Notes: generated by a model from the letters alone, not told the origin. DNA of 23,834 nt from an uncultured Faecalibacterium sp. (GCA_900765105.1 CAAFQM010000147.1:1-23834); one strand, 5' to 3'; counted from the stretch's first letter, positions 15,296 to 23,026 are shown. Numbers and translations are program-made.

Positions 15296-16056
15296 GAATG
15301 GTTCTCCTTCATTTCCGGGTATTCCACGCACTTTAAAAACAGGCCTTTTGCCGGCAGGGTCGGCCCGGCGCGGCTGCGGTCGCGGCTGGCCAGAATAGCC
15401 GGGATCTCCTCCGGCTGCAATCTGCCTGCCCCCGCTTCGCACAGGGTGCCGGCGAGGATTCGTACCATGTTGTAGAGGTAGCCGTCCGCCGTCACCTCAA
15501 TGTCGATCTCGTCACCCCGCCGGGTGACATGGCAGTCGGTGATGGTGCGCACCGTGTCGCCGTGGGCTGCTGCAGAACTGCCCGCCGCGCACAGAGCCAG
15601 AAAATCGTGCCTGCCCACGAACTGCTGCGCCGCCGCCTGCATTTTCGCTTCGTCCAGACGCTTCGGCACCCGGGTATAGTAGGCCGCGTCAAAGGGCGAA
15701 TCGATGGGGTTGTTGTGGATGCGGTACAGGTAGGTCTTGGTATGCGCCGCATACCGGGCGTGGAAATCCTCCGGCACGATCTGCGCATCCAGCACCCGGA
15801 TGTCCGGCGGCAGATGCTGGTTCAGCGCCAGCGGCAGTTTTTGCGGCGGGATGCGGGTGTCGGCGTGGAAGTTGAGCCGGAAGCCCAGCGCATGCACCCC
15901 GGCATCGGTGCGGCTGCAGCCCTTGATATCGGGCCGGGTGCCCAGAACGGCTTCCAGCCCGTCCTGAAAGGTCTCGGCCACACTGCGCCCGTTGGGCTGC
16001 ACCTGAAAGCCGCAGTAGTTCGTGCCGTCGTAGGCAAGGGTAAGTAAAAAGTTCAT
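15292..16056 (-). CDS. truA: tRNA pseudouridine(38-40) synthase TruA
   Basis: This 254-residue enzyme converts uridines 38-40 of the tRNA anticodon arm to pseudouridine. It opens LLTLAYDGTNYCGFQVQPN. The catalytic Asp is D51 in GCSRTDAGVHALG, followed by NQHLPPDIRV, FHARYAAHTKTYLYRI, GRHDFLALCA and DGYLYNMVRILAGTLCEAG. All are family blocks in the expected order. It lies downstream of ecfA1-ecfA2-ecfT, the same order as in many Bacillota, but a 137-base structured repeat is wedged between ecfT and truA. The ribosome site is poor (only GAAAGAAAA before the ATG), possibly a result of that insertion. The stop overlaps the next start by ATGA. Confidence 0.97.
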   Translation of the reverse strand: MNFLLTLAYDGTNYCGFQVQPNGRSVAETFQDGLEAVLGTRPDIKGCSRTDAGVHALGFRLNFHADTRIPPQKLPLALNQHLPPDIRVLDAQIVPEDFHARYAAHTKTYLYRIHNNPIDSPFDAAYYTRVPKRLDEAKMQAAAQQFVGRHDFLALCAAGSSAAAHGDTVRTITDCHVTRRGDEIDIEVTADGYLYNMVRILAGTLCEAGAGRLQPEEIPAILASRDRSRAGPTLPAKGLFLKCVEYPEMKENHS

Positions 16057-16082
16057 AAGTGTTTTCTTTCATGATCGGCATG

Positions 16083-16219
16083 CTCGCCCTCTCCGTCACC
16101 TTCGGTGCCACCTCTCCCAAAGGGAGAGGCCTTGGCAGTACGGTAAAGTTCGCGGTTCTGCCAAAGGCTCCCCCTTTGGGGGAGCTGTCATGAGCAAAGC
16201 GAATGACTGAGAGGGCGAG
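16083..16219. repeat. Structured inverted-repeat element 1 (two half-units)
   Basis: The ends CTCGCCCTCTCCGTCA (16083-16098) and the matching right end (16204-16219) are 16-base inverted repeats with one mismatch. Inside, in order, are stems 16097-16100/16104-16107, 16111-16118/16122-16129, a middle stem 16130-16138/16158-16167, then 16167-16174/16178-16185 and 16187-16191/16203-16207. No coding frame is supported. It fills the gap between ecfT and truA. It has the same plan as 18880-19005, so it is a member of one repeat family, with MITE-like form but no visible transposase. Confidence 0.85.
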
Positions 16220-16229
16220 GTTGCTTCCC

Positions 16230-17045
16230 TTAAAAATTCGGGAACACCAGCCGGGAGGCCAGAATGACCGCAAAGCAGGCGATGCACATGGCAAGATCGA
16301 TATAATCCTGCTTTTCGCACCGCAGCACCTTGAGCCGGGTGCGGCCGTCGCCGCCGCGGTAGCAGCGGCACTCCATGGCCATGGCCAGCTCGTCCGCCCG
16401 GCGGAAGGCCGAGATGAACAACGGGATCAGCACCGGCACCAGCGCCTTGACCCGGTCGGTCATCTTGCCGGTGTCCAGCTGAGCACCGCGGGCTTTCTGG
16501 GCGTTCATGATCTTGTCGGTCTCCTCGATCAGGGTGGGGATGAACCGCAGGGCGATGCTCATCATCATGGCCAGCTCATGCACCGGGAAGTGCAGCTTGC
16601 CAAGGGGCTTGAGCAGCTGTTCGATGGCGTCGGTCAGCACGATGGGGCTGGTGGTGTAGGTGAGCAGGCTGGTGCCCGCGATCAGCGCCATCACGCGCAC
16701 CGCCATCAGCACAGCATAGCGCACGCCCTCGGCGTAAATGGTCAGAAAACCCAGCTTGACCAGCGGATCGCCCTCGCCGGTCACAAAGAACAGGTTCAGC
16801 ACCGCCGTGAAGATCACGATGGGCAGGATGGGCTTGAGGCTCTTGAGGATCATTTTGGCCGGGATCTTTGCCACCTTGTACATCGCTGCAAGGAACAAGA
16901 TGGAAAGGGCCAGCCCCAGCGGGTTGGACGCCGCAAACAGCAGCACGATATAGGCGATGGTCAGCACCAGCTTCAGGCGCGGGTCGAACCGGTGCACCAG
17001 ACTGTTGCCCGGAAAGTGCTGGCCGATGGTGATATCTCTCAGCAT
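16230..17045 (-). CDS. ecfT: ECF transporter transmembrane component EcfT
   Basis: The 271-residue protein is the membrane scaffold of an energy-coupling factor vitamin transporter. It begins DITIGQHFPGNSLVHRFDPRLKL, the usual EcfT/CbiQ opening. Hydrophobic helices include LVLTIAYIVLLFAASNPLGLAL and ILPIVIFTAVLNLFFV. The two coupling motifs that contact the ATPases are visible: AQKARGAQL and AMAMECRCYRGGDGRTR, variants of the A-R-G signatures. The start overlaps the ecfA2 stop by 7 bases, with an AAAGGGGG box inside ecfA2. No substrate-binding S protein is encoded nearby, so this is a shared (group II) module serving S components elsewhere. Confidence 0.96.
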   Translation of the reverse strand: MLRDITIGQHFPGNSLVHRFDPRLKLVLTIAYIVLLFAASNPLGLALSILFLAAMYKVAKIPAKMILKSLKPILPIVIFTAVLNLFFVTGEGDPLVKLGFLTIYAEGVRYAVLMAVRVMALIAGTSLLTYTTSPIVLTDAIEQLLKPLGKLHFPVHELAMMMSIALRFIPTLIEETDKIMNAQKARGAQLDTGKMTDRVKALVPVLIPLFISAFRRADELAMAMECRCYRGGDGRTRLKVLRCEKQDYIDLAMCIACFAVILASRLVFPNF

Positions 17046-17959
17046 TTGTCAGCGCCCCCTTTCGTTGCATTCTCGCGGGGCAGCACAAGGCTTTCGCCCG
17101 CGTCCCGACGGCGCTTGGCTTCCAAAATCATCTTGACCGCATAGGGAACGGTGTACACGTCGGCCGGCACATCCACGCCCATCTGCCGCAGCTTGAGGAA
17201 AATTTTGGTCACCTGCGGCACGGAAAGGCCCAGCTCCAGCAGTTCCGGCGCACGGGCAAACACCTTTTCCACGGTGTCGTACATGGCGATTTTCTTGTTG
17301 CTCATCACCAGCACGCGGTTGGCATACTTGGCAATGTCCTCCATGCTGTGGGACACCAGCAGCACGGTGGTGCCGGTCTTTTTGTGGTATTCCTTCACTT
17401 CGGAGAGGATATCGTCGCGCCCTTCCGGGTCCAAACCGGCGGCAGGCTCGTCCAGCACAAGGATGCGGGGTTTCATGGCCATGACGCCCGCCACAGCCAC
17501 GCGGCGCTTCTGGCCGCCGGACAGCTCAAAGGGGCTGCGCTCCAGCAACGCCGGGTCCAGACCCACAAAGTCTGCGGCCTCGTGCACGCGGCGGTCGATC
17601 TCGGCTTCGTCCAGACCCATATTCTTTGGGCCGAACGCAATATCTTTATAGCAGGTCTCCTCGAACAGCTGGTATTCCGGGTACTGGAACACCAGTCCGG
17701 TGAGGAAACGGAAATCCCGGATCTTTTCCGGGTCGGCCCACAGATCGCGGCCGTCGATGAAGATCTTGCCGCTGGTGGGCTTGTTCAGGCCGTTCATGTG
17801 GGTGATGAGGGTGCTCTTGCCGGAGCCGGTGGCACCGATGATGCCCACAAAGTCGCCCTCTTCCACGGTAAAGCTCACGTCATCCAGCGCGGTGACTGCA
17901 TTGGGCAGGCCGGGGTTGTAGACGTAGCTCAGATGTTCTACTTTGATGATATCTGCCAT
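17039..17959 (-). CDS. ecfA2: ECF transporter ATPase EcfA2
   Basis: The 306-residue ATPase drives the ECF vitamin transporter as a heterodimer with EcfA1. It has Walker A GATGSGKST (K48), Q-loop VFQYPEYQLFEET, signature LSGGQKRRVAVAGV, and Walker B ILVLDEPAAGLDPEGR, where the PAAGLDP wording is typical of EcfA2 rather than EcfA1, then a switch His in LLVSHSMEDIA. The C-terminal extension (about 220-300) is as expected for the family. It starts 15 bases after ecfA1 with an AAGGGGG box and overlaps ecfT. The three genes are plainly one translation unit. Confidence 0.97.
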   Translation of the reverse strand: MADIIKVEHLSYVYNPGLPNAVTALDDVSFTVEEGDFVGIIGATGSGKSTLITHMNGLNKPTSGKIFIDGRDLWADPEKIRDFRFLTGLVFQYPEYQLFEETCYKDIAFGPKNMGLDEAEIDRRVHEAADFVGLDPALLERSPFELSGGQKRRVAVAGVMAMKPRILVLDEPAAGLDPEGRDDILSEVKEYHKKTGTTVLLVSHSMEDIAKYANRVLVMSNKKIAMYDTVEKVFARAPELLELGLSVPQVTKIFLKLRQMGVDVPADVYTVPYAVKMILEAKRRRDAGESLVLPRENATKGGADKC

Positions 17960-17974
17960 TTCGTCTGTTCCCCC

Positions 17975-18814
17975 TTACTGCAGCAGTTCATACAGCGCCT
18001 GTGCGCACTCGCCGGTGTCGATGATGCCCTCCGGCATCGGGATACCGGCCTTCACCAACTCATCCCTCAGCTCGGCGGCCTGCGGCACGTCCAGATGCAG
18101 CGAGCGCACCTTTTCGGTCTGACTGAACACTTCTTTCGGGGTGCCCTCCATGACCACATGGCCCTTGCTCATCACCAGAACACGGTCGGCCTGCGCGGCT
18201 TCTTCCATATAGTGGGTGATGGCCGCCACGGTGATGCCCATATTCTTGTTCAGATGGTGAATAGTCTGCATCACCTGCTCGCGGCCCCGGGGGTCCAGCA
18301 TAGCAGTGGCTTCGTCCAGGATCAGGCAGTCCGGGCGCATGGCCACAACGCCCGCAATGGCAACGCGCTGCTTCTGGCCGCCGGAAAGGTTGTGGGGTGC
18401 GCGCTCGCGGTACTCGTAGATGCCCGCCATCTTCATAGCGTCATCCACGCGGCGGCGCATCTTCTCCGGCGGGACACCGAGGTTTTCCAGCGCAAAGGCA
18501 ACGTCTTCCTCCACCACGGTGGCCACGATCTGGTTGTCCGGGTTCTGGAACACCATGCCCACGGTCTGGCGGATGTCGTAGATCTTGTCCTCGTCGGCGG
18601 TGTCCATGCCTTCCACATACACCTTGCCGCTCTCGGGCAGCAAAATGGCGTTGAAGTGCTTGGCCAGCGTGGACTTGCCGCAGCCATTGGCCCCCAGTAC
18701 GGCCACGAACTCGCCGCGCTTTACCTGCGTGGAGACGCCGTTCAGCGCAAACACCGGCTGCTCGGAGTCGTAGCGGAATTTCAGGTTTTCTGCTGTTAAA
18801 ATCGTTTCACTCAT
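17975..18814 (-). CDS. ecfA1: ECF transporter ATPase EcfA1
   Basis: This 279-residue partner of EcfA2 shows Walker A GANGCGKST (K47), Q-loop VFQNPDNQIVATVVEEDVAF, signature LSGGQKQRVAIAGV, and Walker B CLILDEATAMLDPRGR, whose AMLDP wording marks EcfA1, then a switch His in AAITHYMEEA. The start at MSETILTAENLKFRY (18814) was chosen by family alignment; the ribosome site is weak (GAAAGAGAA), and an ATG at 18865 would add sequence made from a hairpin (18839-18855). Upstream lies the structured repeat at 18880-19005, which separates this module from the methyltransferase gene. Confidence 0.96.
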   Translation of the reverse strand: MSETILTAENLKFRYDSEQPVFALNGVSTQVKRGEFVAVLGANGCGKSTLAKHFNAILLPESGKVYVEGMDTADEDKIYDIRQTVGMVFQNPDNQIVATVVEEDVAFALENLGVPPEKMRRRVDDAMKMAGIYEYRERAPHNLSGGQKQRVAIAGVVAMRPDCLILDEATAMLDPRGREQVMQTIHHLNKNMGITVAAITHYMEEAAQADRVLVMSKGHVVMEGTPKEVFSQTEKVRSLHLDVPQAAELRDELVKAGIPMPEGIIDTGECAQALYELLQ

Positions 18815-18838
18815 TTGGTTTTCTCTTTCTGGTGGTGC

Positions 18839-18855
18839 GCCCCTCCGAAAGGGGC
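18839..18855. repeat. Short hairpin beside repeat element 2
   Basis: GCCCCT (18839-18844) and AGGGGC (18850-18855) pair around a 5-base loop, 24 bases from element 2 and inside the ecfA1 leader. It has the C-run/G-run look of the repeat family's second stem and may be a degraded remnant. Confidence 0.4.
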
Positions 18856-18879
18856 TGTACCCCATTCTCAGATCGTTTG

Positions 18880-19005
18880 ACCCTCTCAGTCACGGCTGAC
18901 GCCGTGCCAGCTCCCCCGAGGGGGGAGCTTTTATTCATCTTACCGTAAGCTCTTACAAAGCTCCCCCTTTCGGGGGAGCTGTCGCCGCAAGGCGACTGAG
19001 AGGGT
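18880..19005. repeat. Structured inverted-repeat element 2 (two half-units)
   Basis: Perfect 12-base inverted ends ACCCTCTCAGTC (18880-18891 and 18994-19005) enclose four stems. These are ACGGC/GCCGT (18892-18896/18901-18905), AGCTCCCCC/GGGGGAGCT (18909-18917/18921-18929, then TTT), a second copy of that stem (18959-18967/18972-18980), and GTCGCC/GGCGAC (18981-18986/18991-18996). The two halves are the same unit in opposite directions. It ends nine bases from the methyltransferase stop codon. No coding frame is supported. Confidence 0.9.
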
Positions 19006-19013
19006 TCTTTCTC

Positions 19014-19889
19014 TTATTCTTCCCAGATGGCCGTGGCACCGCAGGGCACCACACCGCCGGTGGCGGACACCGGCAGGCCGATCTCGTCGCAGCTGGTCTT
19101 GCCGCCGAAGCGGGGCACCAGCGTAGTTTTGAGCATATATTCCATGACCGCCGGGGACAGGCCGGTGGTGTAGCTGTTGACCGCAAAGAACAGCGGTTTA
19201 TCGCTCAGCACTTCTTCGCACTGGGTGACGAGGTCATAGATGCAGTCTTCCAGCTTCCAGATCTCGCCGCCGGGGCCGCGGCCGTAGCTGGGCGGGTCCA
19301 TGATGATGCCGTCGTAGGTGTTGCCGCGGCGCTTTTCCCGCGCCACGAACTTGGCGCAGTCGTCCACCAGCCAGCGGATAGGGCGGTCGGCAAGGCCGCT
19401 TGCCACGGCATTGTCCTTGCCCCATGCCACAATGCCCTTAGAGGCGTCCACATGACAGACGGTGGCCCCCGCCGCCGCACAGGCCAGCGTTGCACCGCCG
19501 GTGTAGCCGAAGAGGTTCAAAACTTTAATGGGCCGGCCTGCGGCGCGGATCTTCTTGGCGTACCAGGCCCAGTTGACGGCCTGCTCTGGGAAGACGCCGG
19601 TGTGCTTGAAGCCGGTGGGGCTGACGATGAGGGTGAGCTTATCCTCGCCCTCGCCGCAGCTGATCTTCCATTTTTCCGGCAGACGGCGGCGGTACTCCCA
19701 CTCGCCGCCGCCCTGATTGGAGCGGTGATAGACGGCGTCCGCCTTCGCCCACAGGGGGCTTTGCTTCGGGGTCTTCCACACCACCTGCGGGTCGGGGCGG
19801 ATCAGGATGGTCTCGCCCCAGCGTTCCAGCCGGTTGCCCTCGGTGGCATCCAGCAGTTCATAATCTTTCCAGGTATCTGCAGGGCGCAT
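19014..19889 (-). CDS. Class I SAM-dependent methyltransferase (RlmI/RlmK-like)
   Basis: This 291-residue protein has an N-terminal beta-rich part (about 10-95: YELLDATEGNRLERWGETILI, PTGFKHTGVFPEQ) and a Rossmann methyltransferase domain. SAM motif I is VLNLFGYTGGATLACAAAGA (123-142), followed by CHVDASKGIVAWGKDNA and the catalytic motif DPPSYGRGPGGEIW (198-211). This layout matches the Methyltrans_SAM group that includes the 23S rRNA methyltransferases RlmI and RlmK; the DPP(S/F)Y motif often marks nucleic-acid base methylation. The PUA domain of RlmI is not seen. The exact target is not decidable from sequence. A GGGAGGA box fixes the start; it follows glmM by 29 bases. Confidence 0.85.
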   Translation of the reverse strand: MRPADTWKDYELLDATEGNRLERWGETILIRPDPQVVWKTPKQSPLWAKADAVYHRSNQGGGEWEYRRRLPEKWKISCGEGEDKLTLIVSPTGFKHTGVFPEQAVNWAWYAKKIRAAGRPIKVLNLFGYTGGATLACAAAGATVCHVDASKGIVAWGKDNAVASGLADRPIRWLVDDCAKFVAREKRRGNTYDGIIMDPPSYGRGPGGEIWKLEDCIYDLVTQCEEVLSDKPLFFAVNSYTTGLSPAVMEYMLKTTLVPRFGGKTSCDEIGLPVSATGGVVPCGATAIWEE

Positions 19890-19918
19890 AGCGTCCTCCC
19901 TTCTCTTCTATCGGTTCC

Positions 19919-21274
19919 TTACTGGCCCAGAATACGTTTGTTGATCTTATCCACGATGCGGTCTGCACAGTGGTGGATGGCGTCCAGATCCTGGCCTTCC
20001 ACCATCACGCGAATCTTCGGCTCGGTGCCGGACACGCGCACCAGCACGCGGCCCATGCCCATCAGTTTCTGCTGCTCGTTCTCGATAAAGCCGGCCAGCA
20101 CTTCATCCTCTTTGTAGGCGGCTTTCTGGGCGGCATTGGCGGTCACGTTCACCAGCACCTGCGGGTACTGGGCATAGATGCCGTTCAGCTCGCTCATCTT
20201 CTTGCCGCTCTCAGCCAGCAGCTTGAGCAGCTTACCGGCAGTCAGCTCACCGTCGCCGGTGGTGGCGTGGTGCAGCAGGATCACATGGCCGCTCTGTTCG
20301 CCGCCGATGGAATAGCCGTTCTCCCGCATGTTTTCCAGCACATAGCGGTCGCCCACGGCAGTCTTTTCGGTATTGATGCCCTGGCTCTCCATGTACTTGA
20401 TGAAGCCCAGGTTGGACATGACCGTCACCACGGCGGTGTCGCCGTCCAGACGGCCCTTGTCCTTCATGGTCATGGCCAGCAGGGCAATGATCTTGTCGCC
20501 GTCCATCTCGCGGCCCTTCTCGTCGCAGGCAAGGCAGCGGTCGGCGTCGCCGTCAAAAGCAATGCCGCAGTCAAAGCCGCCCTCGACCACAGCCTTTTCC
20601 AGATTGTCCAGATGGGTGCTGCCCACGCCCTTGTTGATGTTCTGGCCGTCCGGCTGGATGCCGATAAAGGTGCACTTTGCGCCCAGACGGGGGAACAGCT
20701 TCTGTGCCACGGCGGCAGAAGCACCGTTTGCGCAGTCGATGCAGACATTCAGGCCGGACAGGTCGCCGTTGACCGACTCGTACAGGTGATCCACATAATC
20801 CTGCAGGCCGTCATCCCGGCGGGACACGCGGCCCACCTCGGCACCGGTCTTCAGCTCGATACCAGCACAGTCGTTATCAATGTAGGCTTCGATCTGGTTT
20901 TCCACCTCGTCGGGCAGCTTGTAGCCGGTGCCCGCAAAGATCTTGATACCGTTGAACTCCATCGGGTTGTGAGATGCCGAAATCACGATACCGGCATCTG
21001 CGTTGTACTTGCCCACCAGATAGGCCACGGCGGGGGTGGGCAGCACGCCCAGACTTTCCACATCCGCGCCCACGCTGCACAGACCGGCGGTCAGGGCAGC
21101 TTCCAGCATATCGCCGGACTGGCGGGTGTCCTTGCCGATCAGGATGCGGGGCCGGTGGCCGGTGCTGCCGGTCAGCACCGCTGCCGCGCCGCGGCCGATC
21201 TTCATGGCCAGCTCACAGGTCAGGTCAGCGCCCGCCACACCGCGCACGCCGTCGGTTCCAAAATATTTTCCCAT
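19919..21274 (-). CDS. glmM: Phosphoglucosamine mutase GlmM
   Basis: This 451-residue enzyme converts glucosamine-6-phosphate to glucosamine-1-phosphate for UDP-GlcNAc and cell-wall synthesis. It begins GKYFGTDGVRGVAG. The phospho-serine loop is ISASHNPMEFNGIK with S101. The metal loop is FDGDADRCLACDEKG, the sugar-binding region is GGEQSGHVILL, and the phosphate-binding loop is VRVSGTEPKIRVMVEG. All four active-site loops are intact. The start at the ATG (21274) is preferred to a TTG two codons earlier because GAGGGG lies eight bases upstream. It begins 14 bases after the ruvB stop, whose TGA runs straight into that ribosome site. Confidence 0.98.
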   Translation of the reverse strand: MGKYFGTDGVRGVAGADLTCELAMKIGRGAAAVLTGSTGHRPRILIGKDTRQSGDMLEAALTAGLCSVGADVESLGVLPTPAVAYLVGKYNADAGIVISASHNPMEFNGIKIFAGTGYKLPDEVENQIEAYIDNDCAGIELKTGAEVGRVSRRDDGLQDYVDHLYESVNGDLSGLNVCIDCANGASAAVAQKLFPRLGAKCTFIGIQPDGQNINKGVGSTHLDNLEKAVVEGGFDCGIAFDGDADRCLACDEKGREMDGDKIIALLAMTMKDKGRLDGDTAVVTVMSNLGFIKYMESQGINTEKTAVGDRYVLENMRENGYSIGGEQSGHVILLHHATTGDGELTAGKLLKLLAESGKKMSELNGIYAQYPQVLVNVTANAAQKAAYKEDEVLAGFIENEQQKLMGMGRVLVRVSGTEPKIRVMVEGQDLDAIHHCADRIVDKINKRILGQ

Positions 21275-21288
21275 AATCAATACCCCTC

Positions 21289-22344
21289 TCAGAATAAACT
21301 CTGCTGCCCATTGTCCTCCGGGCTGCCGGACTCCGGCGCTTTCATGCCCAGATGTTCATAGGCCAGCTTTGTGACGCAGCGCCCGCGCGGAGTGCGGGTC
21401 AAAAAGCCCATCTGCATCAGGTACGGCTCGCACAGGTCTTCCAGCGTGACGGCTTCCTCGCCGAGAGCCGCCGCCAGCGTTTCCAGACCCACCGGGCCGC
21501 CGTTGTACATTTCAATGATGGCACGCAGCAGGTTGCGGTCCAGTTCGTCCAGACCCAGCGCGTCCACGTCCATCCGCTTCAGACCCATCAGCGCCACATC
21601 CCGGTCAATGATACCGTCGCCCAGCACCGTGGCAAAGTCGCGGATGCGCTTTAAAAAGCGGTTGGCCACGCGGGGCGTGCCCCGGCTGCACTTGGCCAGC
21701 TCGTAAGCACCCTCGGGTGTGATGGGCTGGTCGAGGATGCCTGCCGACCGCTGGATGATGCGGCTCAGCTCGTCCGGGCTGTACAGTTCCAGCTTGAGCA
21801 GCACGCCAAAGCGGTCCCGCAGCGGGCCGGTGATCTGGCCGGCGCGGGTGGTGGCGCCCACCAGCGTGAAGCGCGGCAGGTTGATGCGGATGCTCTGGGC
21901 GCTGGGGCCTTTGCCGATCATGATATCCAGCGCATAATCTTCCAGCGCCGGATACAGCACCTCTTCCACCTGCCGGGACAGGCGGTGGATCTCGTCGATG
22001 AACAACACATCGCCTTCCTGCAGGTTGGTCAGCAGGGCGGCAAGGTCGCCGGGCTTTTCGATGGCCGGGCCGCTGGTGATGCGGATCTGCACTCCCATCT
22101 CGTTGGCGATGATACCCGCCAGCGTGGTCTTGCCCAGACCCGGCGGGCCGTAGAGCAGGATGTGATCCACCGGCTCGCCGCGCCGCTTGGCGGCTTCCAG
22201 ATAGATCTTCAGGTTCTGCTTGACCTTTTCCTGTCCGATGTAGTCCTCCAGATGCTGCGGGCGGAGGTTGTTTTCCTCGCTGTCTGCCACAGTCATGCCG
22301 GGCTGCATCATTTTTGCGCCGTACAGCGCGGTTTCGTCCTGCAT
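21289..22344 (-). CDS. ruvB: Holliday junction branch-migration ATPase RuvB
   Basis: The 351-residue AAA+ motor forms hexamers that pull DNA through the RuvA-bound junction. Motifs are NNLRPQHLEDYIGQEKVKQNL, Walker A GPPGLGKTTLAG (K72), Walker B VLFIDEIHRLSR, sensor and Arg-finger region TLVGATTRAGQITGPLRDRFG, and sensor 2 GTPRVANR. A C-terminal winged helix ends TPRGRCVTKLAYEHLG. The AGGAGG ribosome site is formed by the last two Arg codons and stop of ruvA, so the two are translationally linked. Length and order are standard. Confidence 0.99.
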   Translation of the reverse strand: MQDETALYGAKMMQPGMTVADSEENNLRPQHLEDYIGQEKVKQNLKIYLEAAKRRGEPVDHILLYGPPGLGKTTLAGIIANEMGVQIRITSGPAIEKPGDLAALLTNLQEGDVLFIDEIHRLSRQVEEVLYPALEDYALDIMIGKGPSAQSIRINLPRFTLVGATTRAGQITGPLRDRFGVLLKLELYSPDELSRIIQRSAGILDQPITPEGAYELAKCSRGTPRVANRFLKRIRDFATVLGDGIIDRDVALMGLKRMDVDALGLDELDRNLLRAIIEMYNGGPVGLETLAAALGEEAVTLEDLCEPYLMQMGFLTRTPRGRCVTKLAYEHLGMKAPESGSPEDNGQQSLF

Positions 22345-22347
22345 CGT

Positions 22348-22959
22348 TTACCTCCTGCCTGCCATGCTGCGAAGCGCCAGCTTGATGATCTCTTCCACGG
22401 GCAGCGTCGCATCGATCTTGGAGATGGCCAGCGCGGCTTCGCTCTGGCTGTAGCCCAGCGATACCAGCGCCGCAATGGCCTGCGCGCTGCCCTGCGAGGC
22501 CGGGCTGTCGGCCGAAGCACCGGCCACATCCTCCAGCGAGATGCCGTCCACAAAGCCCTTGGCCACCTTATCTTTCAGTTCCAGCACGATGCGCTGCGCC
22601 AGCTTCGGCCCCACGCCGGATGCCGCCTTGAACGCTTTGTGGTCGCCCGCCGAGATGGCCAGCGCCACACGGTCCGGCTCCATCACGCTCAGAATGGCAA
22701 GACCGACTTTCGGCCCCACGCCGGACACGGCGGTCAACATTTCAAAGCAAGCCTGCTGCTCCTCGGTGGCAAAGCCGTAGAGGCTCACGTCGTTTTCGGT
22801 CACGCTCATCACGGTGTAGAGCGTTGCCTCCTTGCCCACGCCGGGCAGCGCCCCTGCCACACTGGCCGGGCACTGAGTGTAGTAACCCACGCCGCCGCAG
22901 CTGAGCACCACTGCGTTCATGCTTTTCTTGATGATTTTTCCTGTCAAGCAATAGATCAT
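22348..22959 (-). CDS. ruvA: Holliday junction-binding protein RuvA
   Basis: This 203-residue protein forms the tetramer that holds the four-way junction. Domain I (OB fold, about 1-63) starts MIYCLTGKIIKKSMNAVVLS. Domain II carries the paired helix-hairpin-helix motifs LTAVSGVGPKVGLAILS and AASGVGPKLAQRIVLELK. Domain III (about 150-203, AIAALVSLGYSQSEAALAI) contacts RuvB. The ATG at 22959 is chosen because it gives the family start. Its ribosome site GAGAGGG is the end motif of the neighbouring repeat half-unit. An earlier in-frame start at 22977 would read through the repeat. Confidence 0.98.
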   Translation of the reverse strand: MIYCLTGKIIKKSMNAVVLSCGGVGYYTQCPASVAGALPGVGKEATLYTVMSVTENDVSLYGFATEEQQACFEMLTAVSGVGPKVGLAILSVMEPDRVALAISAGDHKAFKAASGVGPKLAQRIVLELKDKVAKGFVDGISLEDVAGASADSPASQGSAQAIAALVSLGYSQSEAALAISKIDATLPVEEIIKLALRSMAGRR

Positions 22960-22963
22960 ACAA

Positions 22964-23019
22964 ACCCTCTCAGTCAATGCTTTCCGGCATTGCCAGCTCT
23001 CCCCTTCGGGAGAGCTTTT
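22964..23019. repeat. Solitary half-unit of the structured repeat family
   Basis: ACCCTCTCAGTC (22964-22975) is followed by stem AATGC/GCATT (22976-22980/22987-22991), then AGCTCTCCC/GGGAGAGCT (22995-23003/23008-23016) and TTT. It matches the left half of element 2 in order and in end motif, but both stems differ in sequence while still pairing. It occupies almost the whole ruvC-ruvA gap. No inverted partner follows. Confidence 0.85.
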
Positions 23020-23026
23020 CTATTGG

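Noticed and set aside
15689..16294. Minus-strand frame covering repeat element 1 and the start of truA
   Set aside because: It reads through the hairpins of the repeat and overlaps truA out of frame; the MPIMKENTYEL stretch has a ribosome-like site but the frame has no domain.
16083..19005. CRISPR array
   Set aside because: The repeats are inverted pairs lying almost 3 kb apart with unequal content, not regularly spaced direct repeats with spacers, and no cas gene is present.
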